DNA of 64,000 bases, taken from positions 443,428-507,427 of the forward strand of contig CAWJWP010000017.1 in the NCBI GenBank assembly GCA_963846495.1, read 5' to 3'. Origin of the DNA: DASYQD01 sp963846495 (GTDB lineage Bacteria > Acidobacteriota > Thermoanaerobaculia > Multivoradales > JAIOJS01). Under the pieces are notes generated by a model, which searched no databases, was not told where the DNA came from, and saw only the letters and a list, made by a program, of their open reading frames with translations. Shown here piece after piece: positions 39,160-47,508 of this stretch. The position numbers were made by a program, and so were the translations under genes. Every line of letters starts with the position of its first letter. Position 1 is the first letter of the stretch.

Positions 39160-39560
39160 CGCCGAAGGCGTTCGCAAACTTCAGCCCAGGGTTGCGCGAA
39201 CCGGGGTCCCCACGCGGGCATCCCGCGTGGGGTGTCGTAGCGCTACCCTGGGAGCACGGCAACGAAACATGTTTCAACCCTGAAAGGGTTGAATAGGTGA
39301 ACACTGGTGGATGGATCGTTGGGATATCCAACACCTTCAGCGTTGGATCATTTGTCTTGCGCTCAAACCCAGGGTGTTACCCTGGGATCACGGCAACAAG
39401 ACATGCTTCGAACCCTGAAAGGGTTGAATAGGCGGACACAAGTCGTGGATGGAACGTCGGGACAATCCAACACCTTCAGCGTTGGACAATTCGGCTTGTG
39501 CTTAAACCCAGGGTGTTACCCTGGGCTGGAGTTATCGAACGCCGTTGGCGTTTCTGCTCC
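39160..39560. repeat. Interspersed repeat block
   Basis: Three units alternate: AACCCTGAAAGGGTTGAATA (39280 and 39411), CAACACCTTCAGCGTTGGA (39329 and 39470) and CCCAGGGTGTTACCCTGGG (39368 and 39507), plus a CCCGCGTGGGG element at ~39190. Each unit is itself a small palindrome. The same units reappear at ~41914-42045. The rest of 39038-39830 holds no gene. Confidence 0.75.
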
Positions 39561-39830
39561 GGGTGCCGACCAATTCGGTAATCCAAATTCCATATCGTCA
39601 GTCACCAATTATTTGATTCGCCGTTAGAAAGGCTGCGGAATTTCAACATCCATGCCTATCGCCGTTAATCGTTTCAACTTGATCACAGCTTCGCTGCGGT
39701 TTTTTAGCATCCGTAATGATCTGACTGTGCGGCATTTATTTTGCAGTATCAGGGGTGAGAACACACTTCTCGCGGCGTTTCAAGGCCGCGCGAGGAGTAC
39801 AAAGAGTACAAGGGAACAAGGAGAGAGAGC

Positions 39831-40121
39831 ATGAAGAAACTATTAGCAATCACTTTGACGTTGGCCTCATTTGTGGTGATGGGATTTAGCGAGCAGGCGT
39901 CGGCGGCAACTCGTTCCGTGACATTCGAGACGGCCTCGGCCGCGCCGCAGTGGCAAAATCGCAATTGGCGTAACCGGAGAAATCGCAGCCGCGTGCGTAC
40001 CTATCGCACATCGCGCGTCGTGCGTTATGGATACCGGACGTACCGCGAGACCTATCTGGTTAGAGCACTACCGAACGGCCGCACTCAGACGACTCTGATC
40101 AGTCGCGTGCGCATTGCGTAA
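39831..40121 (+). CDS. Small secreted basic protein
   Basis: This encodes 96 residues. A clear Sec signal peptide (MKKLLAITLTLASFVVMGFS, likely cut after ASA) is followed by a mature part rich in Arg, Tyr and Asn (WQNRNWRNRRNRSRVRTYRT; YGYRTYRETYLVRALPNGRT). GGAGAGAGAG precedes the ATG. No family was recognised. The Arg-rich mature part resembles other small secreted proteins of Blastocatellia-like genomes and shares style with the YNNG protein at 42497. Confidence 0.8.
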   Translation: MKKLLAITLTLASFVVMGFSEQASAATRSVTFETASAAPQWQNRNWRNRRNRSRVRTYRTSRVVRYGYRTYRETYLVRALPNGRTQTTLISRVRIA

Positions 40122-40528
40122 TCCAAATCACCACCATCAACACTGAAGCCGGCGAGTCCATCCCCAGGGACTTGCCGGCTGTTTTTTGAAGGAGTTGCCG
40201 AGCGTTTGTTTTAATCACGAATTCGGTTTGGCCCACTCTTTTAGAATCCCCCCTACAATCCACGAGGCTACCCAGGGCGTTGCCCTGGGCTGGAATTTGC
40301 AAACGCCTTTCGGCGTTCGGGAAAGGCAGAGCCTTTCCGTTAGGTGCTGCGGCAGAGCCGCAAGGATGACGTCGTTGGTCTTTACCACTGTTCCTGTCTG
40401 CGTAATCTGTGTAATCTGCGGATAGTCCTCGTCGTCCTGCTCACTGCTCACTGCTCACTGCCCACTGCTCACCGCCAACTGCTCAGTGCCCACTGCCAAC
40501 TGCTCACTGCTTACTGCTCACTGTTACA
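40122..40528. repeat. Gap with palindromes and TCACTGC heptamers
   Basis: CCCAGGGCGTTGCCCTGGG (~40272) and GGAAAGGCAGAGCCTTTCC (~40320) are followed by about twelve degenerate TCACTGC heptamers (40440-40525) that run to within a few bases of the next ATG. Confidence 0.7.
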
Positions 40529-41776
40529 ATGCGACGCATGATTACGCGTTTTCCAACCATTGCCATTCTCGTTGTCGTAATCGCGCAAACAACCTTTGCT
40601 CAGGATTGGACCCAATGGCGCGGACCCTCACGCGACGGCGTCGTGCCCGCTGCGAATACGCCTGCGTCCTGGCCGGCATCGCTGCGTCGCGCCTGGCGCG
40701 TAGAGATCGGCGAAGGTTATTCCTCGCCCGTGGTTTCGCACGGCAAAGTTTTCCTGCACGCGCGCCGCGATCCCGAAGAAGTCGTCGTCGCGATTAATCT
40801 CGCCGACGGCAAAATTCTCTGGCAGCAAGAGTACTCGGCAGACTTCAAGAAGAACCAGTACGCCGTGAAGATGGCGAAAGGGCCAAACGCGACTCCGCTC
40901 TTAATCGGCAATCGTCTCTTCACGCTCGGCGTGACCGGCATCCTCAACGCGTGGGACACAGCGACGGGCAAGCAGCTCTGGACGAAAGACTTTTCCGGGA
41001 CTATCGATACCTCGAAAATGTTTTGCGGCACGGCCGCATCCCCGCTTGCTTCAGGCGGGCGCGTGGTCGTCCAAACCGGCAGCGACATTCACGGCGGGCA
41101 AATCGTCGCGCTGGATCCGGCGAACGGAAAGATCGCGTGGGAATGGAAAGGACCAGGACCCGGCTACGCTTCGCCGGTGATCATTGAGATCGCGGGCAAG
41201 CAACAAATTGTGACGATGACGAATGGTTCCATCGTCGGCCTTGATGCAAAGACGGGAGCCGAACTTTGGACGGCGCCTTTTCCTGACGAATGGCACGAGA
41301 ACATTGTGACTCCCGTCTGGACCGGAACGCACCTGATCGTTTCGGGCACGCGTCAGGGCACGCACGCGTTTTCCCTGAGTCAGACTGCCGGCAAATGGCA
41401 AGCGACTGAGGTTTGGAAGAATGCCGACGTAGCGATGTACATGAGCTCGCCGGTTTACGGCGATGGTTTGATTTACGGCATGTCGTCGAAGAAGAAAGGA
41501 CAGTTCTTCGCGCTCGATGTAAAGACCGGCGCTGTCCGCTGGGCCACGGAAGGCCGTGAAGGCGATCACGCCTCAGTGCTTTTGACGCCGCGTCATGTTG
41601 TTTTTCTGACGAACGGTGCGGACTTGATAGTGGCGCCACGCGCCGCTGACAAGTTCACCGTCGAGAAGCGTTACGACGTCGCCGATGCCGAAACCTGGGC
41701 TGTCCCAGTGCTGCTCGGCTCAGATGTTTTAGTCCGCGACGCCACCGGCCTGATGCTCCTGACGGCGGGGACGTGA
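40529..41776 (+). CDS. Secreted PQQ-like beta-propeller protein
   Basis: This encodes 415 residues with an N-terminal signal segment (TRFPTIAILVVVIAQTTFAQ) and a mature start DWTQWRGPSRDGVV, which is the usual opening of outer-membrane-like PQQ-repeat propellers in Acidobacteria and Planctomycetes. Blades repeat the pattern A.D..TGK..W: INLADGKILWQQEY, DTATGKQLWTKDF, DPANGKIAWEWKG, DAKTGAELWTAPF, DVKTGAVRWATEG. No PQQ ligands can be assigned, so it is more likely a binding scaffold than a dehydrogenase. The gene is intact. Confidence 0.9.
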   Translation: MRRMITRFPTIAILVVVIAQTTFAQDWTQWRGPSRDGVVPAANTPASWPASLRRAWRVEIGEGYSSPVVSHGKVFLHARRDPEEVVVAINLADGKILWQQEYSADFKKNQYAVKMAKGPNATPLLIGNRLFTLGVTGILNAWDTATGKQLWTKDFSGTIDTSKMFCGTAASPLASGGRVVVQTGSDIHGGQIVALDPANGKIAWEWKGPGPGYASPVIIEIAGKQQIVTMTNGSIVGLDAKTGAELWTAPFPDEWHENIVTPVWTGTHLIVSGTRQGTHAFSLSQTAGKWQATEVWKNADVAMYMSSPVYGDGLIYGMSSKKKGQFFALDVKTGAVRWATEGREGDHASVLLTPRHVVFLTNGADLIVAPRAADKFTVEKRYDVADAETWAVPVLLGSDVLVRDATGLMLLTAGT

Positions 41777-42496
41777 GGGGGCAGTGAGCAGTGGGCAGTG
41801 AGCAGTGGGCAGACGGCGAGAACGGCAGGAGGCGGACGGCAGACGCAAGGTCAGGGGTAAGCGAGCGATGGCGAGCGACACCGCTGGGATAGATGCGAAA
41901 GTCGTTGCCAAACCTTGAAAGGGTCGAATACGTGAATTTCTTGCCAATCAACGTCTCGGACAACGGCCGCAGCGTCGAACTGTCAACACCTTCAGCGTTG
42001 AATTTAGAGGTGGCGGGCCTGATATCGCGAGCGGCGTTACCCTGGGCATGACGTTCATCGAACAAAGACCGTTGGAAGCGTTTCTGCCCACTGCGCTCTA
42101 CTAAGCCTTCTGCCAGAATTCACGCTCATCACGTCGATCACTCATCACTCAAAACTGATCAACCCATCACTGCCTTCGATCTAATTCACGATTTACAATA
42201 TCACGATTAACCACTCGTTTGCCCACCGCCCACTGAACCCATCAACTCGGTAACTCATCACTCATTACTAAATCTGACCTGGCATTTACTCATAATCCTC
42301 AATCACTCAATTCTTAACTCCTCACTCATTACTGCTTCACTGCCCATCGCCCACTGCTATCTGCGCCTCCTCTGCACTATATGAGAGCCTGGCCCGGCCG
42401 GCTCTCAGCGTAAACGCTTTAGAACAACCCTATTCATCTTTGCCAATCCGGCGGCATACCGCTTGTTGTTGTTCTCATCGAGGAGACAATTAGAGG
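41777..42496. other. 720-bp gap with repeats, no gene
   Basis: It contains AGTGAGCAGTGGGC heptamer-like units right after the propeller stop, the CTTGAAAGGGTCGAATA and CAACACCTTCAGCGTTGAA units (~41914, 41983), and a long run of CATCACTCATCAC-type short repeats (42120-42350). The last 90 bases before 42497 are unique, end in GAGGAGACAATTAGAGG and presumably hold the promoter. Confidence 0.6.
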
Positions 42497-43151
42497 ATGA
42501 AAACAATCAACTACAACGGAAGAGTGGGAAGAGCTGTCTTAGCTTTCTCTTTAATGTTTGGATTCGGAATCATGATGAGCGTGACGGCTCAGGCGCAGGG
42601 CCGCAATAACGGTCAATGGCAGCGCCGTGATCGCGATCGGGACCAGATTCGCGCGCGCCGGGAAGCCCTGCGCCAGCGTGAAGCCCAGATTATTGCCCAG
42701 CGCAGAGCCCAGCGACAGGCCCAGCGCAACGATCGCTACAATCGTAACGGCCTATAACAACGGCACGTACAACAACGGTACCTATAACAACGGCACCTAC
42801 AACAACGGCTACTATACAACAACGGTACCTACAACAATGGTGGCTACAACAATGGCGGCTACAACAACCAGAATCAGATTGAGCTAAACCAGGGATACCA
42901 AGCAGGGCATAAACACTGGCTCCAGTGATGCGCAACGTCGGCAGAGCTACAGTCCGCAGCGTTCACGCCATTACAAGAATGCGAACTCACAGGCTTTTCG
43001 AGAAGGTTTCGTGCGGGGCTATGACGCAGGCTTTCGCCAGTATGCTGGTTACAACAACGGTGGCTACGACAACAATGGTGGCTACAACCGAACGGGCAAT
43101 ACCGGTGTGGGCATCGGTGACATCCTGGGCGTAATCCTTGGCCGGCCCTGA
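42497..43151 (+). CDS. Secreted protein with YNNG tandem repeats, two frameshifts
   Basis: A signal peptide (GRAVLAFSLMFGFGIMMSVT, cut near AQA) is followed by an Arg/Gln-rich stretch (REALRQREAQIIAQRRAQRQ), then TYNNG/GYNNGG repeats at ~42755-42870 and a conserved-looking end, YKNANSQAFREGFVRGYDAG and GNTGVGIGDILGVILGRP. Reading must change frame near 42755 and 42912. The tail with 'FREGF.RGYDAGFRQY' recurs in secreted proteins of this type. It is about 217 residues in total. It may coat the cell surface; no biochemical role can be given. Confidence 0.75.
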
Positions 43152-43300
43152 GAGCTACCAAAGCAACCAACACCTCCCCACCTGAAGGTGCCGCGATTAA
43201 ACGTCGCGGCATTTCTTTTTGTTTGGCGCTGACCCCACTGCTTAGTGATTTGGATGGAGCTTTCCTGAACGAAAGCGTTAGAATATCCCGAGGTTTACTG

Positions 43301-43525
43301 ATGGATATCAAAGACGTAGTAAATGTGGACCCTGAGCGGATGAGCGGCGCACCGTGTTTCACGGGAACGCGTGTGCCTATCGCACACTTGTTCGAATACC
43401 TTGAGAGTGGCGAGACACTTGATGAGTTTCTCGACCAGTTTCCAACCGTATCTCGCGAACAGGCGCTTGCGGCGCTCGAACTATCTAAAGAATCATTATT
43501 GAATCAGTATGAAGTTGCTGCTTGA
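43301..43525 (+). CDS. DUF433-family antitoxin
   Basis: This encodes 74 residues: VDPERMSGAPCFTGTRVPIA then HLFEYLESGETLDEFLDQFP and VSREQALAALELSKESLL. This is the compact DUF433 winged-helix-like domain, which commonly accompanies DUF5615 PIN-like toxins. The ATG was chosen because the domain begins at once; the upstream in-frame extension is not conserved in style. It overlaps the partner gene by 17 bases. Confidence 0.88.
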   Translation: MDIKDVVNVDPERMSGAPCFTGTRVPIAHLFEYLESGETLDEFLDQFPTVSREQALAALELSKESLLNQYEVAA

Positions 43526-43841
43526 TGAGTGCGTGACGCGGCGACTCAAGCGCGACTTGCTCGGTCACGAAGCAAAGACCGTTGCCGAAGCTGGTTTTCG
43601 AGGACTGAAGAACGGCGCTCTATTAAGCGCAGCTTCGGCAGACTTTGACGTATTGATCACCGTCGATCGCAATCTCCCTTTTCAGCAAAATGTGGCCAGG
43701 CTCGAAATCGCAGTTATAATCTCAATATCCCACGGAACCACTTATCCTGATCTGAAACCGCTGGTTCCCGAACTGCTCGCTTCACTCGATTCGGTTAAAC
43801 GCGGAGAAGTTTGGAAGGTTGAAGGGACAAAAGAGACCTAG
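43509..43841 (+). CDS. DUF5615 PIN-like toxin
   Basis: This encodes 110 residues starting MKLLLDECVTRRLKRDLLGH, with the acidic D6/E7 pair, KTVAEAGFRGLKNGALLSAA and DFDVLITVDRNLPFQQNVAR. These acidic positions correspond to the metal-binding nuclease site of PIN-like proteins. With the overlapping DUF433 gene it forms a standard two-gene toxin-antitoxin pair. The typical family length supports an intact gene. Confidence 0.88.
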   Translation: MKLLLDECVTRRLKRDLLGHEAKTVAEAGFRGLKNGALLSAASADFDVLITVDRNLPFQQNVARLEIAVIISISHGTTYPDLKPLVPELLASLDSVKRGEVWKVEGTKET

Positions 43842-44061
43842 CCCCAGACTGCTCGGACTTTTTCATCCTTCATCCTTCCGCCCTCATCCTTGTTTTTCAG
43901 CTCACTGCTCACTGCTCACCGCCCTCGGCGTTTTGTCCCCTGCCTCCTGCCGTCTGCTTACTGACCTTCCGATCTCTGATCTCTTCGCTGGAACAATTCC
44001 CGCCCTTCGGTATCTAACCACCCAAAGCTCCAAAAAAGTCTTCCCGGAGGTCTATTCAAAT

Positions 44062-44865
44062 ATGAAATCCTTTTTCTCTGCGGTGCTGTTAGCATTGGCT
44101 CTGTCCACATCGGCATTGGCCCAAACGCCGAACCCGCAAGTGAACCAAAAAACGTCGACCGAAGAAGAGATCCTCAGGACTGAGCGCGAACAGAGAGATG
44201 CCTATCTGAAACGCGACATAAAAACTACCGAGCGTCTAGTGGCTGACGAATTTGTCATGAACACTCCGTCAGGGCGCGGCAACAAAGGTACTCTCCTTTA
44301 TTTCTTGGGTGAGGAACCTGCCGACCCGACACTCACTCTGACCGCAGAGGACGTCCGGGTAAAGGTCAACGGCGACACCGCCATCGTGGTCGGCAAGCGC
44401 GTGGAAAAAAGGCAAAACCCCGGCAACAAGGCCTGGGGCACCGCCTACGCGCGTTACACCCGCACCTACATAAAGCGATGCGCGAAGGGTCCCGCCCCGA
44501 ATGAGGCTATAGACAGCACAAAATCCGCGGCGTTATGTCAGTGGCAACTACTGTCAGAGCATCTGGACACGATTCCGGGCGAGCGTACGGCGATCAAGGT
44601 TGATCCGGTGATTTACGATGACTATGTCGGAAAGTATGACAGCGCGATCATGACGTTCAGCGTCGTCCGTGAAGGCGATCGGCTGCGGGCGATACCCGAC
44701 GACAAGCGAAGAGCTCCCATGGAGATATTTCCTGAGTCCGAGTCACAGTTTTTCCTGAAGGGCACCAATGCGCAGATAACTTTCATGAGAAACCGGCAGG
44801 GCCAGGTAACTCACGCCATCGTGCGCCTCAACAACGCCGACTTCCAGGCAAAGCGTATCAGCTAA
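44062..44865 (+). CDS. Secreted DUF4440/SnoaL-like protein with DUF3471-like tail
   Basis: This encodes 267 residues. A signal peptide (MKSFFSAVLLALALSTSALA) is followed by an NTF2-like domain at ~35-175 (EEEILRTEREQRDAYLKRDI ... TAEDVRVKVNGDTAIVVGKR) and a C-terminal lipocalin-like part, VIYDDYVGKYDSAIMTFSVV to FPESESQFFLKGTNAQITFM, typical of DUF3471. CCCGGAGG precedes the ATG. A longer upstream reading would translate repeat DNA and is rejected. No enzymatic function can be named. Confidence 0.85.
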   Translation: MKSFFSAVLLALALSTSALAQTPNPQVNQKTSTEEEILRTEREQRDAYLKRDIKTTERLVADEFVMNTPSGRGNKGTLLYFLGEEPADPTLTLTAEDVRVKVNGDTAIVVGKRVEKRQNPGNKAWGTAYARYTRTYIKRCAKGPAPNEAIDSTKSAALCQWQLLSEHLDTIPGERTAIKVDPVIYDDYVGKYDSAIMTFSVVREGDRLRAIPDDKRRAPMEIFPESESQFFLKGTNAQITFMRNRQGQVTHAIVRLNNADFQAKRIS

Positions 44866-45063
44866 CTGGGTGCCTTCTGCCTTTTCTTCGTCTGTGTAGT
44901 CGGCGTAATCTGTGGATAGTCCTCCTATTGTTTGTCGTTGCTGGGCAAACGAGATAGAGTGCCGCGCGAATCTTTGTTCAGTGCGAGTCGCGGACGAGTT
45001 TCATTCTCCAGGTTAGGCCAGCGTGTGAAGACTTCATAATTTGAAAGATGAAAGGAAACTACA

Positions 45064-45483
45064 ATGCCCGCTAGAATTCCCCCCGCAGACGTTCGGAACC
45101 TGCAGCAGATCGAAGCGGTGGTTGCCGGACCCGACGGCGCGAACCGCATCTTTATGGTAACCGGACAGTTTGAGGTTGTCTTATCCGCTAACAGCTCGCA
45201 GCAGGACGAAACCTTCACCCTGCTGGTCGGCCCAGTCTTCACAAGGCAACAGTTCTTACGGGCAATCTGCACGGCATCGCTAGCGAAAACAAGTCTGCGA
45301 GTACAGCGACCTCCGTTTGATTTCTCGTGGGAAGTCACCGCCACCGACGCCGATCAGGATGACGAGTCCGGCCAGGTTGAATTGAGAATTGACGTTTCGG
45401 TGTTGTTGAGCGGCGTTAATAACCAGGCAACTATTACTGGCATAGCCTTTCACGTGACGATTCTTGCGGCTATGCCGGAGTAA
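45064..45483 (+). CDS. Hypothetical protein
   Basis: This encodes 139 residues: MPARIPPADVRNLQQIEAVV, FMVTGQFEVVLSANSSQQDE, FTLLVGPVFTRQQFLRAICT, and a C-terminal ESGQVELRIDVSVLLSGVNN. It appears beta-rich and soluble, with no signal peptide. GAAAGGAAACTACA gives a good ribosome-binding site. I do not recognise the family. The preceding 198 bases (44866-45063) hold no gene. Confidence 0.65.
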   Translation: MPARIPPADVRNLQQIEAVVAGPDGANRIFMVTGQFEVVLSANSSQQDETFTLLVGPVFTRQQFLRAICTASLAKTSLRVQRPPFDFSWEVTATDADQDDESGQVELRIDVSVLLSGVNNQATITGIAFHVTILAAMPE

Positions 45484-45656
45484 GATTTTTTAACGCGACA
45501 GGGTCAGTAGCGATCCCTGATCTCTGACCTCCTCCCATTGAGCAACTGACCGCTCACTGCTCACCGCTCACTGCTCACTGCTTTCATTTGACACGCTCGT
45601 TATTAATCGCATAAAAGCTGTTGCGTCTTAACACTGCAATTCAGGAGTTCACCAAC

Positions 45657-46106
45657 ATGAGAAGAATCCTTTTGGCGACCTTGGTAATCGTGGCGTGCAC
45701 CGCCGTCACTTACAGTCAAACCTCGGCCACGCGCAAAGCCATCGAAGCAAATGCCAAGTCTTTCGTCGAAGCTTTTAATAAAGGCGACGCTGCCGCGGTC
45801 GCGCAATTTTACGCGGCCGACGCACAGCTCTTGCCGCCGAACGACAAGATTGTCGAAGGCCGCGCGAATATTCAGGCGTTCTGGCAGGGCGCGATTGGCG
45901 CAGGTCTCAAACTGACTTCGCTAACGGCGACGACGATAACGCCTGCGGGTAATCTGCTCGTCGAGACCGGCAAGTACGTCAGCACCATTCCGGCCGGAGG
46001 CGCTACGATTACTGACGAAGGGAAGTACGTCGTCGTGTGGCGTCGCGAAGGGCGCAACTGGAAGATGATTCGCGACATCTTCAACTCAGACAAACCCGCG
46101 CAATAA
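45657..46106 (+). CDS. Secreted DUF4440/SgcJ-like protein
   Basis: This encodes 149 residues. A signal peptide (MRRILLATLVIVACTAVTYS) is followed by a SnoaL-like cone fold: SFVEAFNKGDAAAVAQFYAA, DAQLLPPNDKIVEGRANIQA, and the terminal KYVVVWRREGRNWKMIRDIF. This is the standard SgcJ/EcaC/DUF4440 pattern. TCAGGAG lies ahead of the ATG. Function is undetermined; periplasmic members are common in this lineage. Confidence 0.88.
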   Translation: MRRILLATLVIVACTAVTYSQTSATRKAIEANAKSFVEAFNKGDAAAVAQFYAADAQLLPPNDKIVEGRANIQAFWQGAIGAGLKLTSLTATTITPAGNLLVETGKYVSTIPAGGATITDEGKYVVVWRREGRNWKMIRDIFNSDKPAQ

Positions 46107-46510
46107 GCAGTGCGTATTCTCCCTCTCCCCTTGAGAGAGGGTCGGGGTGAGGGAGCGGAGCTTTAGCGGGCGGGCTCTTTTTAATAGCCCAGCGCTTCAG
46201 CGCTGGGTATGGAGTGAGCAGTAAACAGAAGTCAGAACCACCTGCGGTGCGGGCGGTCTGCTGCCTTCTCCCCGCGTCTCCCTATCCCCGTGTCCCCGCG
46301 TCAGTCGCTTCCGCCTCCCGCCGTCTGCTGTCTGCGCTCTGACTTCTGATCTCTGACCTCTGACATCTGACCTCTGTCTTATCTGCTCATCACTCATTAC
46401 TCATCACCGGCTTGTCCGCCCACCGCTCACTGCTCGCTGCTCACTGTTTTAACCGATTCCAGACTCCTGTCTCTTGTAACATCCTTTTACTTTGGTCTCC
46501 CTGTGGCAAA
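46107..46510. other. Gap with palindromes and heptamer-like repeats
   Basis: A stem CCCTCTCCCCTTGAGAGAGGG (~46121), CCCAGCGCTTCAGCGCTGGG (~46188), the CAGAACCACCTGCGGTGCGG repeat (~46232), then CTGACCTCTGACATCTGACC units (46338-46375) fill this stretch. No gene was found. Confidence 0.6.
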
Positions 46511-47203
46511 ATGTGCCCCGTACATCTGACTCTCAGAGTTTCGGAGTTGCCCTTGCCCCACAAAGCAAAGAACGTCAGCAGCGACAGTCTGGCACTTCAG
46601 AAGATTTCACCACTCATCCATCAAGTTCGTGGCGAGCGCGTGATTCTTGATTCGGATCTGGCGCGGATTTATGGCGTGGCAGTTAAGGCACTGAATCAGG
46701 CCGTAAGAAGAAATGCCGAACGATTCCCTGAGGATTTCGCATTCCGCCTGACTCATGAGGAGTTCGATGACTTGAGATCACAAATTGTGATCTCAAATTC
46801 GAGGTCGCAAATTGCGACCGGTTCTTTAAGGTCACAAACTGTGACCTTAAAGCGAGGTCAACACCGGAAGTACTTACCTAATGTCTTCAGCGAACATGGC
46901 GCGATCATGGCCGCGAACGTGCTCAGCAGCAAACAAGCCGTCGAAATGAGCGTCTTCGTTGTACGTGCGTTCGTGAAGCTGCGCGAGACGTTAGCAACGC
47001 ACCAGGAGCTGGCCGAGAAGCTAACTGAGTTGGAGCGCAAGGTCGGAACTCACGGCCGGGCGATTGTTTCAATTCTGACGACGCTTCGAAGGATGACCGA
47101 ACCTGCGACCCAGAAGGCGCGGGCGATTGGCTTTCGCGCGAAGCGTGGTGGCGACAAGGATTCTGGCTTGAAGCTGCGCTCGCAACATGCGCGCAAGAAA
47201 TGA
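46511..47203 (+). CDS. ORF6N-domain protein with repeat-expanded loop
   Basis: This encodes 230 residues. The ORF6N DNA-binding domain runs LIHQVRGERVILDSDLARIY, GVAVKALNQAVRRNAERFPE, and YLPNVFSEHGAIMAANVLSS. In place of the usual single RSQ.VTS.RGGRR loop there are three copies, RSQIVIS, RSQIATG and RSQTVTL, encoded by three successive palindromes (first at 46772-46796). The C-terminus is a coiled coil (LAEKLTELERKVGTHGRAIV) with a basic tail. ORF6N proteins are phage- or island-associated regulators. The start is uncertain; a later ATG is possible. Confidence 0.82.
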   Translation: MCPVHLTLRVSELPLPHKAKNVSSDSLALQKISPLIHQVRGERVILDSDLARIYGVAVKALNQAVRRNAERFPEDFAFRLTHEEFDDLRSQIVISNSRSQIATGSLRSQTVTLKRGQHRKYLPNVFSEHGAIMAANVLSSKQAVEMSVFVVRAFVKLRETLATHQELAEKLTELERKVGTHGRAIVSILTTLRRMTEPATQKARAIGFRAKRGGDKDSGLKLRSQHARKK

Positions 47204-47508
47204 CCGATTACCGAGTAAGAATGCCATCGACTGACTACTGACTACTGACTACTGACTACTGACTACTGACCTCTGTCTTCCTCCTCCCGCCTTCTGATCC
47301 CTGACTCTTCATTCCGCAATTCGAATTTCGCAATCCGCAATTTTTTAAGCTGCCGTCTGCCGTCTGCCTCCCGCCGTCTTCTGCTTTCTCCCCGCGTCAG
47401 TCGCTCACTGCCCACTGCTCACAGCTCACCGCTCACTGATGAGCGTCCCTTTGCCCTTTCCCCTTTGCAGCTTTAATATTGCGCCGTTCATCCCAACTGC
47501 GCCTCAAT
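47204..47508. repeat. Heptamer array and repeats before the defence island
   Basis: GACTACT heptamers repeat five times at 47229-47267, then CAATTCGAATTTCGCAATCC units and CCGTCTGCCTCCCGCCGTCT. No gene was found. Confidence 0.7.

Noticed and set aside
39160..39560. Possible CRISPR array from regularly recurring palindromes
   Set aside because: Units of three different types alternate, spacers are unequal and partly repeated, and no cas gene is present.
40440..40525. TCACTGC repeats as a CRISPR-like array
   Set aside because: The unit is seven bases with no spacers, so this is a microsatellite.
43819..44061. N-terminal extension of the DUF4440 protein
   Set aside because: It translates repeat DNA (CACTGCTCACTGC type). 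A signal peptide with a good ribosome-binding site starts at 44062.
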